Below are positions 55,702 through 62,709 of a stretch of 64,000 nt of DNA, piece by piece (position 1 is the stretch's first letter; each line of letters starts with the position of its first letter). Below the pieces are notes generated by a model that worked only from the letters and a program-made list of their open reading frames with translations, was not told the DNA's origin and made no database searches. The translations under genes were made by a program, and so were the position numbers. Where the stretch lies: positions 248,001-312,000 of the forward strand of contig NZ_FUZT01000002.1 in the NCBI RefSeq assembly GCF_900167445.1, read 5' to 3'. Source of the stretch: Maledivibacter halophilus. Lineage in GTDB: Bacteria; Bacillota; Clostridia; Peptostreptococcales; Caminicellaceae.

Positions 55702-56190
55702 ATGAAGATAAAAAAATTAATGGGAATTCTTTTGATTTTAACATTAGTAGTAACTGTTTTTGCTGGCTGCAGTGGGAAAGAAGAGGCTTCAAGTAAAGAA
55801 GCTAATTGGACTATAAGTGTAGAAGGTATTGGGGATGAAGCTATAAGCTTTACAGACATTTCTGCCCAAGAAATTGGTACCAAAGAAATTGAAGCTGTAA
55901 TGAAGAAAAAAGACGGAAGTGAGCAAGAACAAACATGGAAGGGCTATGGACTTAAAGAAGTACTGGATTACTTAAATGCCGGTGAATATACCTCAGTTGT
56001 TGTAGAAGCAGCAGATGGTTATTCTAAGGAGCTTACAAAGGATTTAGCAGATAGTGAAGGTACTATTTTAGGTGTGATGGTAGATGGCAAAGCTTTAGAA
56101 GAAGATGACAATAGAGTTCAATTGGTGATTAAAGGTGAAGGATCAAACTGGTGGATAAAGGGAGTAGCTAAAATAAAAGTAATAAAATAA
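55702..56190 (+). CDS. Lipoprotein with one PF00174-type domain
   Basis: 162 residues. Signal peptide with VFAGC lipobox. A single domain carries KGYGLKEVLDYL, EAADGYSKELTKD and KGEGSNWWIKGVAKIKVI, matching the C-terminal half of the molybdopterin-binding oxidoreductase fold. It is very acidic. It is probably a surface ligand-binding protein working with the ECF transporter. The start has GGGGG upstream. Confidence 0.7.
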   Translation: MKIKKLMGILLILTLVVTVFAGCSGKEEASSKEANWTISVEGIGDEAISFTDISAQEIGTKEIEAVMKKKDGSEQEQTWKGYGLKEVLDYLNAGEYTSVVVEAADGYSKELTKDLADSEGTILGVMVDGKALEEDDNRVQLVIKGEGSNWWIKGVAKIKVIK

Positions 56191-56225
56191 AGACAAAGGA
56201 CCAACTCTCTAGAGGGGGAAAAGCT

Positions 56226-56780
56226 ATGAACAAATTCTTGAGTAAATTCTCCGTATTTGAGCTAATAATAATTGCCATGATGGCTGCCTTAGGAATAGCA
56301 ACTAAGCCAGTGGTTGTACCACTGGCTCATATTATAACAGGCCCCTTATATATCCCCGGCGGCGCCATTGCTGGAGGATTTTATATGATGTGGATAGTAC
56401 TTGGAGCTGGATTGGTTAGAAGAAGGGGAACAGCGACACTTATTGCCTTTGTACAGGCTATAATGATAATAGTAACAGGAGTTTATGGAACCCATGGAAT
56501 AATAAGTATTGCAACCTATACCCTGCCGGGTTTTATGGTTGATTTAATACTACTGATAACTAGAGGTAAAAAGAATCTCTTGCTTGATTGTTTTGCAGGA
56601 GGAATTGCTGCAAATTTAAGTGGAACCTTCCTGTCTAATCTAGTGTTTTTCAAGCTCCCACTTATACCTTTAGTTCTTTCACTAAGCAGCGCAGCTTTGT
56701 CTGGAGGACTAGGCGGTATAATTGCCTTTAATATTATTAAGGGCTTTAAAAAACTCAATATACTAGGAATAGAAAGGTAA
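56226..56780 (+). CDS. ECF transporter S component (substrate-binding membrane subunit)
   Basis: 184 residues with five to six hydrophobic segments and the typical S-component N-terminus ELIIIAMMAALGIATKPVVVPLAH, where the Ala-rich AxxxA helix contacts EcfT. The GPLYIPGGAIAGGFYMMW region and the C-terminal GGIIAFNIIKG are seen in this fold. I cannot assign it to a named vitamin family by eye; features of the thiamine (ThiT), biotin (BioY) and folate (FolT) families are not evident. Because the operon is under a Moco-like riboswitch and carries MobB, a molybdopterin-related substrate is suggested (inference). Confidence 0.82.
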   Translation: MNKFLSKFSVFELIIIAMMAALGIATKPVVVPLAHIITGPLYIPGGAIAGGFYMMWIVLGAGLVRRRGTATLIAFVQAIMIIVTGVYGTHGIISIATYTLPGFMVDLILLITRGKKNLLLDCFAGGIAANLSGTFLSNLVFFKLPLIPLVLSLSSAALSGGLGGIIAFNIIKGFKKLNILGIER

Positions 56781-56792
56781 GGTGGTAGGCCT

Positions 56793-58271
56793 ATGAATAA
56801 AAAAATAATTCTACTGATCATAGGTTTGGCTTTTTTAGGTATTGGAATATTTGTAGGAAGGATTACTATAGATGCTTCTAAAGAGGTGTCTGCATATATA
56901 CCTGATATGAAAATAATAGGGGATGTAAATGAAGTAATAGGGATTAACAATTTTAAATCCAATGAATCAGATGAAAATAAGTATTTTGAAAAAGCCATTC
57001 CCCTTATAGAGCTTGTAGAAATGGCAGAGCCTGTAGTAGAAGAATATGATGTTCTTTTAGTAGGGGAAGATGGTTTGTTTGCACAGCTTAAAGGTGAAAA
57101 TTTAGATGATTGCAGTATTAAATTTTCTCAGGATAATGGCTGGGAGTCTATAACAGAAAATCACCCTATTAACAGCAGAATAAAGAGAATAAAGGAAATA
57201 GTTGTAGTTTCAAGGGAAAATACATGGGACTATGGCTTAAATATTATAAATTCTAGAGAGAATGTTTTAAATATAACACCGGGTCAATTTTATCTTAAGG
57301 AAACTACTCTTTATCCATATTTGGATGGAAAGTCAAGCAAAAAAGCTGGTGGGAAAGATTACGATGTAAGACTGTATAAGCAGAAAAAGCTATTATCCAT
57401 CAAAGATGTTACTGGAGAAGATAAAAAAAATCTTCTAATGATGGGTGAAAATGGAGCATATGAAATCCTTAGCAATGAGGGATACCTTGAGCTGATGGGA
57501 AATAAAATAAACTATGTTGTTCCAAATGATAGGATTCAAATTCAAGGGATTAAAGGGATAATGATGGACATGCCTCCTGACAGTATAATGAATACTTATT
57601 ATGATGCTCTTCATTATATTGAAAACGATGATGATGTAATGATTGTTTTTCTAGACGGTTTTGCATATCGTCAATATGCCTATGCAATATCAAAAAATTA
57701 TATCCCATTCCTTGAAACCTTGGATAAGCCCAAAATGGCCACAAGTGTATATAAACCTGTTACCAATGCAGGCTTTGCTGCAATGATTACCGGAAAGCCT
57801 CCCCATATTAATGGAGTATATGACAGAAGCTATAAGGATTTAAAAACTGAATCAATATTTGGAGCCGTAAAGAATATGGGCAAAAAAGCAGTTCTTGTAG
57901 AGGGCGATATAAAGATTTTGAATACTGAGATTGAGCCAATCCTAAATATAGATAAAAATAAAAATGGAACTAGAGATGATGAAATTTTTAATTCAGCCTT
58001 AGAAGAGATAAAAAAAGATCCTAACCTTATACTAGTCCATTTCCACAGCATAGATGATATGGGACATGAACATGGCGATTTAGCAAAGGAAACCATGGAG
58101 ACAATAAATACCATCGATGGATATGTAAATAAGCTTGCAGCAAGCTGGAAGGGTAAAATAATAATTACAGCAGACCATGGAATGCATAAAACTTCCGACG
58201 GTGGCGAACATGGAATGTTCAGATATGAGGACCTCATTGTACCTTATTTTGTTCTCGAAGGAGGAGCTTAA
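56793..58271 (+). CDS. Membrane-anchored alkaline-phosphatase-superfamily phosphodiesterase
   Basis: 492 residues. An N-terminal membrane helix (about 5-24) leads to an extracellular protein. Residues 60-270 contain PF00174-like pieces (IPLIELVEMA..DGLFAQL; LLSIKDVTG..GENGAYEIL). Residues 280-492 are a nucleotide-pyrophosphatase/type I phosphodiesterase domain: metal Asp in VFLDGF, nucleophile Thr in TNAGFAAMITGKPP, HFHSIDDMGHEHG, ITADHGMH and GEHG. It could cleave the pyrophosphate of a pterin dinucleotide outside the cell so that the ECF transporter can take up the product (inference). It overlaps no gene but is 2 bases from the next. Confidence 0.8.
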   Translation: MNKKIILLIIGLAFLGIGIFVGRITIDASKEVSAYIPDMKIIGDVNEVIGINNFKSNESDENKYFEKAIPLIELVEMAEPVVEEYDVLLVGEDGLFAQLKGENLDDCSIKFSQDNGWESITENHPINSRIKRIKEIVVVSRENTWDYGLNIINSRENVLNITPGQFYLKETTLYPYLDGKSSKKAGGKDYDVRLYKQKKLLSIKDVTGEDKKNLLMMGENGAYEILSNEGYLELMGNKINYVVPNDRIQIQGIKGIMMDMPPDSIMNTYYDALHYIENDDDVMIVFLDGFAYRQYAYAISKNYIPFLETLDKPKMATSVYKPVTNAGFAAMITGKPPHINGVYDRSYKDLKTESIFGAVKNMGKKAVLVEGDIKILNTEIEPILNIDKNKNGTRDDEIFNSALEEIKKDPNLILVHFHSIDDMGHEHGDLAKETMETINTIDGYVNKLAASWKGKIIITADHGMHKTSDGGEHGMFRYEDLIVPYFVLEGGA

Positions 58272-58273
58272 TA

Positions 58274-58786
58274 ATGAATAAAAAAATTACAATCATAGTG
58301 GTGATACTTGTCGCAATAGTTGGTATTACCTCCTATTTAAATTTAAAGTCTGTAGAAGTTAAGAAGGAATTACAGGAAGACGCTAAGTTCATCATAAAGG
58401 AAAATGGTAAAGAAGTGGCGACTCTGGATATGAAAGAAATAAGAACACTTGGAGAGAGAGAATTTAAAGCAAACCTTAAGAAAGATGGTAAAGACCCTAT
58501 ACCCTATACATATACTGGGGTACCACTTAAAAATATATTTGAAAAATATAATATAAGCTTAGAAGATAAATCCGCTGTAATTGTAAGTGCCGTTGATGGA
58601 TATACAGTTGCTGTAGATCTAAATAAGGTGCTAGAGGAGGATAATGTATATCTGGCCTATATGAGGGAAGGACAGTCCATAGGCAATAGGGAGAATGGTG
58701 GAAAGGGACCCTATCAAATGATTATAAGTAAAGATCAGTTTAGTCAGCATTGGTGTAAATTTGCTGTGGAGGCAGATGTTAAGTGA
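58274..58786 (+). CDS. Membrane-anchored PF00174-type protein
   Basis: 170 residues: an N-terminal membrane helix, without a lipobox Cys, then one domain with YTGVPLKNIFEKY, SAVDGYTVAVDL, AYMREGQ and GPYQMIISKDQFSQHWCKFA. The fold is that of the molybdopterin-binding domain, again without the catalytic Cys. Its stop codon overlaps the start of the EcfA gene. This is the third anchored protein with such domains in the operon. Confidence 0.72.
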   Translation: MNKKITIIVVILVAIVGITSYLNLKSVEVKKELQEDAKFIIKENGKEVATLDMKEIRTLGEREFKANLKKDGKDPIPYTYTGVPLKNIFEKYNISLEDKSAVIVSAVDGYTVAVDLNKVLEEDNVYLAYMREGQSIGNRENGGKGPYQMIISKDQFSQHWCKFAVEADVK

Positions 58787-59469
58787 TATTGGCTGTAGAA
58801 ATAGAAAATCTTAAATTTAAGTATAAGGGTCAGAAAGATTTTATTTTGAAGGGAATAAATCTTAAGGTTGAAAAGGGAGAGGTGCTGGCTATTGTAGGTT
58901 TAAGCGGCAATGGGAAAAGTACATTATGCTATTCATTAAATGGGATTATACCAAATGTTTTTGATGGAGATTTAGATGGAATTGTAAAGGTTTTTGGTGA
59001 AAATATTAAAGATATGGATAAATCAAAGCTTATGTCTGCTATTGGAGTGGTTTTTCAAGATCCTGATACTCAGCTGTTTTCTCCAACAGTAGAAGATGAA
59101 ATTGCCTTTGGTCCAGAGAATTTATGTGTGCCTCGAGAAGAAATCGGCAGAAGAATTGACCAAGTATTAAAGCTTACTGGAATAGAGAAATATAGGCGTG
59201 AAAATCCAAATAATCTTTCCGGTGGAGAAAAGCAGCTTGTTGCCCTAGGGGCTGTATTAAGTTTAGAGCCAAAAATTTTAGTATTTGATGAGGCCATGGC
59301 TCAAGTAGATGATAATGGAAAGAAGAGAATTAAAGGAGTTATTAAAAAATTAAAGGAAGATGGAAAAACAATAATAATGATAGAACATGATTTTAATAAT
59401 TTAGATATAGCTGATAGAGTTGTTTTGTTAAAGGATGGAAAACTACATAAATTTGAAGGGGAATTGTAG
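58783..59469 (+). CDS. ECF transporter ATPase EcfA
   Basis: 228 residues: Walker A GLSGNGKST, Q-loop FQDPDTQLFSPTVEDE (typical for ECF ATPases), signature LSGGEKQ, Walker B ILVFDEAMAQVD. The start GTG overlaps the preceding stop (GTGA). Note FDEA rather than the usual LDEP after Walker B. Together with the next ATPase and EcfT it forms the energy-coupling module. Confidence 0.9.
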   Translation: MILAVEIENLKFKYKGQKDFILKGINLKVEKGEVLAIVGLSGNGKSTLCYSLNGIIPNVFDGDLDGIVKVFGENIKDMDKSKLMSAIGVVFQDPDTQLFSPTVEDEIAFGPENLCVPREEIGRRIDQVLKLTGIEKYRRENPNNLSGGEKQLVALGAVLSLEPKILVFDEAMAQVDDNGKKRIKGVIKKLKEDGKTIIMIEHDFNNLDIADRVVLLKDGKLHKFEGEL

Positions 59470-59472
59470 TAA

Positions 59473-60135
59473 ATGGTTTATATAGAGGCAAAGAATATTA
59501 GCTTTGGATACCCAAAAAAGAACAAAATCATTGAAAACATTTCATTAAGTATATTAAAAAACGAGATTACAGCTATAACAGGACATAATGGGGGAGGCAA
59601 GACTACACTTGGAAAACTCCTGGCAGGTATATTCAAGCCTTTAGGGGGAGATGTTTTAATATTTGGAGACAATACTAGGGAATTGACCCTAGGACAGATA
59701 GGAGAAAAAATAGGATATCTTTTTCAAAACCCTGATAGACAGATATTCACATCAACGGTTAAGGAGGAACTTTTATTTGTAAATAAATTAAAGGGAAAAT
59801 CTATGGATAAGGCCCATAGGGATATGGAAGAGCTTTTAGATTTTTTTGATCTTTATTCAAAGAAGGAGGAAGTTACATTTAATTTAAGCTATGGAGAAAA
59901 GCAAAGATTAGCATTAGCTGCAATATTAATAAATAGGCCTGAATTTCTTATACTAGATGAGCCAACAACCGGTCTGGATAAGCTTAGAAAAAACAAGCTT
60001 TCAAAATATTTGACAAAGCTTATGGAGAAGGGCACAGGAATGATAATTATTAGTCATGATTTAGAGTTTGTTAAAAGCCATGCCTCACGAATAATAGAAA
60101 TAGCACGGGGTGAAATAATTGATGATATTAGATAA
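59473..60135 (+). CDS. ECF transporter ATPase EcfA'
   Basis: 220 residues: Walker A GHNGGGKTT, FQNPDRQIFTSTVKEE, signature NLSYGEKQ (Tyr for the second Gly position), Walker B FLILDEPTTGLD. This differs from EcfA so the two probably make a heterodimer, as in other ECF modules. It starts 4 bases after EcfA and overlaps EcfT. Confidence 0.9.
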   Translation: MVYIEAKNISFGYPKKNKIIENISLSILKNEITAITGHNGGGKTTLGKLLAGIFKPLGGDVLIFGDNTRELTLGQIGEKIGYLFQNPDRQIFTSTVKEELLFVNKLKGKSMDKAHRDMEELLDFFDLYSKKEEVTFNLSYGEKQRLALAAILINRPEFLILDEPTTGLDKLRKNKLSKYLTKLMEKGTGMIIISHDLEFVKSHASRIIEIARGEIIDDIR

Positions 60136-60871
60136 AGGATTATCTAAAACCTTAGACCCAAGGACAAAGCTGATTATTGTTATAGCTATATCTTCTTTAG
60201 CAGTTTTTATAAGGGATTTAAAATATCTAGCCCTAATACTTGCCATGGCTACATTGGTGGGTAAAATGCTAAATAGTGAAATTTTTATTGTCTTTAAGAA
60301 ACTAAAAAAAATCTTTGGAGTATTCATTGGTATGATTATTATTCAAAGTCTTTTTATAAAAGGTGGAAATCCTATTATTAGTTTGGGGGGCATTACTTTA
60401 CTTACAGATATTGGGGTTTTCAAAGCTGTGGAATTTCTTATTCGTATATCTATTATTCTTGTATCGGCAACAATACTTATGACTTCTACATCAAGGGAAA
60501 TTCTACAGGGTCTTGTGCAGTGGAAGATTCCCTATGAAATTGCCTTTATGGTATCGGTGGCTATACGATTTTTGCCCTTGCTAAAGGAAGAAATAGATGA
60601 TACCCTCATTGCAATTCAGCTAAGGGGGATAGATGTAAAAAAACTGTCTCTAAATGAGAAATTAAAACTCTATTCATATATATTTACTCCGGTGGTAGCG
60701 GGAGCAATTGTAAAATCCAGAAGGCTTTCTATAGCAATGGAGTGTAGAGGATTTAGAGCCTTTAGCCATAGAACAAGCTATATGAAGTTAAGGATGAAGC
60801 CCAAGGATTATTTAATATCATCGATTAGCATAATGACAGCTGCTTTAATAGCTTATATGTATTATCTATAG
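60122..60871 (+). CDS. ECF transporter transmembrane component EcfT
   Basis: 249 residues with about five membrane segments and the two coupling motifs of EcfT: IQLRGID (Ala-Arg-Gly type, near residue 167) and ECRGFRAF (near residue 202). It binds both ATPases and the S component. The ATG overlaps EcfA' by 14 bases. The stop codon TAG lies within the left end of foldback repeat copy C (TATCTATAG), so the C-terminal YYL may have been set by insertion of that repeat. Confidence 0.87.
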   Translation: MILDKGLSKTLDPRTKLIIVIAISSLAVFIRDLKYLALILAMATLVGKMLNSEIFIVFKKLKKIFGVFIGMIIIQSLFIKGGNPIISLGGITLLTDIGVFKAVEFLIRISIILVSATILMTSTSREILQGLVQWKIPYEIAFMVSVAIRFLPLLKEEIDDTLIAIQLRGIDVKKLSLNEKLKLYSYIFTPVVAGAIVKSRRLSIAMECRGFRAFSHRTSYMKLRMKPKDYLISSISIMTAALIAYMYYL

Positions 60872-60972
60872 ATATTCCAGTAAAATAGTTAATTATATAT
60901 CTCAAAAATCCTTAGAAACGCTGGATATTTTGAGATGTATAAATTAAGTTTTACTATGGGAAATCTATAAAG
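60864..60972. repeat. Foldback repeat family 1, copy C (long form)
   Basis: 109 bp; the left end ATCTATAGATATTCCAGT is identical to copy A. The interior CTGGATATTTTGAGATGTAT and the end GGGAAATCTATAAAG match copy B. The left end overlaps the last three codons of ecfT and supplies its stop. Confidence 0.8.
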
Positions 60973-60995
60973 TAGACAGAAAAAGGGGGATTAAA

Positions 60996-61754
60996 ATGAA
61001 GGCCTTTTCAGTATATGGATATACTCAATCGGGAAAAACGACTACTATAGAAAATATCATAAGGGAACTTAAAAAAAGAAGGTACTCTGTTGGGTCAGTA
61101 AAGGAAATTCACTATGAAAAATTTGAAATCGATACAAAGGGAAGTAATACAGATAGACATAAAAAGGCAGGTTCTGAGCTTGTAACGGCTAGAGGATATT
61201 TTGAAACCGATGTTCTTTTTCCAGAAAAATTACCTATTGAAAAGATATTGAGCTTTTATGATCAGGATTATGTAGTACTGGAAGGTGTTACTGATTATAA
61301 TATTCCTAAGATTCTTTCTGCAAAAAGTATAGAAGAGATAGAAGAAAGAATAGATGAAGGGGTTTTCGCCATATCAGGCAGAATAGCCAATGAAATTGAT
61401 TCATATAAAGGTATTCCTGTAATAAATAGTATCGACAACTTAGATGCTTTAGTCAATCTAGTGGAAGAAAAGGTTTTTGAAATACTTCCTGATTTTGATC
61501 CCAATTGCTGCTCAGCTTGTGGATATGATTGTAGAACTTTAGGAATTAAGATATTAAGAGGAGAAGCAAACAGAGAGGATTGTGTAATCTCAAAGAATAA
61601 GGTTAAACTATTTATCGATGATAGAGAAATAAATATGGTACCCTTTGTACAGAATATTCTATCAAATGCAGTTAAGGGAGTAGTAAGTGAACTTGATGGC
61701 TATAAAAGAGATGCCCAAATAAGAATAGAAATAGGAAATGAAAATGAAAAATAG
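60996..61754 (+). CDS. mobB: MobB-like GTPase fused to a 4Fe-4S domain
   Basis: 252 residues. Residues 1-160 are MobB-like (molybdopterin-guanine dinucleotide synthesis): P-loop YTQSGKTTTIENI near residue 11, GSVKEIHYEKFEID near 34, and a HKKAGSELV region. Residues 168-205 add a motif C-S-A-C-G-Y-D-C then a 16-residue gap and Cys (CxxC-x3-C-x16-C), which resembles the PF04060 4Fe-4S domain. The fusion is unusual. It assists cofactor nucleotide attachment or a related metal-pterin step. GGGGG precedes ATG 60996. Confidence 0.85.
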   Translation: MKAFSVYGYTQSGKTTTIENIIRELKKRRYSVGSVKEIHYEKFEIDTKGSNTDRHKKAGSELVTARGYFETDVLFPEKLPIEKILSFYDQDYVVLEGVTDYNIPKILSAKSIEEIEERIDEGVFAISGRIANEIDSYKGIPVINSIDNLDALVNLVEEKVFEILPDFDPNCCSACGYDCRTLGIKILRGEANREDCVISKNKVKLFIDDREINMVPFVQNILSNAVKGVVSELDGYKRDAQIRIEIGNENEK

Positions 61755-62475
61755 TAATTTAATCATTAACAGTGATGAAATTGATTTATACATGATAAAG
61801 GAGAAATTTAAAAGTAGAAAAAATGAAGTGTATTATATTAGTATAAAAAATAAATATGATAGAATAATGCCATGTGTATTAAAAAGATATATTGCTTCCA
61901 AAGATAATAAATCTAAGGAAACATTTTTACTAAAAATATTAAGAGAAAACGGACTCAATGTACCTAGAATTTATTTTGAGGGAATTGACTATATATTACT
62001 TGAGTATATTAGCGGAAAAACTTTATTGGAGGTAATTACTAACCTGGAAAACAAACAAGGAGAAAATATAGACTTTAAAAAAAATTATGAAATAATCTGC
62101 AAATTATTAAATTGGCTGGAAAATCTGTACTATATTTCAAAGAAGGCTTTAGGAAAAGCTTATGTATTTGAGGATGTAAATTTTAGAAATTTTATTATTA
62201 AAGGGGATAAGATATATGGCGTTGATTTTGAAGATTGCCATTGTAAAGGACATAAGGAAAGGGATGGAGGAAGAATTTGTGCCTTTTTATTAACCTATAA
62301 TCCAGCCTTCACAAAGTGGAAGATGGAAGTGACAAAGTTAGTCATAGAAATAATGACCAAGGAATTTAACTATGATAGAAACCTCCTTAGGGAGGAAGTG
62401 ACAAGAGAGTTTTCAGCAATAGAAAAAAGAAGAGGTATGAAAATACCAGGGGATATTATTAAAAAGATATTTTGA
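61744..62475 (+). CDS. Small protein-kinase-like (APH/RIO-type) fold protein
   Basis: 243 residues with a distant kinase fold. YVFEDVNFRNFII resembles the Brenner catalytic loop (D-x4-N) near residue 138-150, and KIYGVDFEDCHCKG supplies the metal-binding Asp. An N-lobe Lys (VLKRY near 42) is present. These features suggest phosphorylation of a small molecule; its exact substrate is unknown. It overlaps mobB by 11 bases and ends the riboswitch operon. A pterin-alcohol or dephospho-cofactor substrate would fit salvage (inference). Confidence 0.62.
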   Translation: MKNSNLIINSDEIDLYMIKEKFKSRKNEVYYISIKNKYDRIMPCVLKRYIASKDNKSKETFLLKILRENGLNVPRIYFEGIDYILLEYISGKTLLEVITNLENKQGENIDFKKNYEIICKLLNWLENLYYISKKALGKAYVFEDVNFRNFIIKGDKIYGVDFEDCHCKGHKERDGGRICAFLLTYNPAFTKWKMEVTKLVIEIMTKEFNYDRNLLREEVTREFSAIEKRRGMKIPGDIIKKIF

Positions 62476-62491
62476 AATACTATCATTATAT

Positions 62492-62543
62492 GTTCTCGAT
62501 TATTAATGGGGAAAACTATTATATCGGGAACTTTTTAGTTTTT
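62492..62543 (+). terminator. Terminator of the ECF/MobB operon
   Basis: GTTCTCGATTAT pairs with ATATCGGGAAC around a 17-base loop, followed by TTTTTAGTTTTT. An additional 11-bp stem TTATTATTTTA/TAAAATAATAA at 62648-62674 lies before the next gene. Confidence 0.75.
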
Positions 62544-62709
62544 GATACAGGGTTTATAAGGGTACAGGATTTCATTTAAGCAAAAAGAAGGATATACATA
62601 GACTATATAGAAAAATATAGAGTAGAGATTCATAGATAAAGTTTGGTTTATTATTTTATTGACTAAAATAATAAATATGTAGAGAGTATTATATTAAGGC
62701 GGTGATTTA

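Noticed and set aside
54551..58786. PF00174-like proteins as active molybdoenzymes
   Set aside because: The catalytic Cys and the cofactor-contact residues of sulfite oxidase or YedY are not visible. They are separate small lipoproteins, so a binding role is more likely.
56226..60871. ECF operon as a thiamine, biotin, cobalt or nickel importer
   Set aside because: No TPP or cobalamin riboswitch, no thi, bio, cbi or urease genes, and no metal-binding CbiN/NikM features. The leader resembles Moco RNA and a MobB gene is present.
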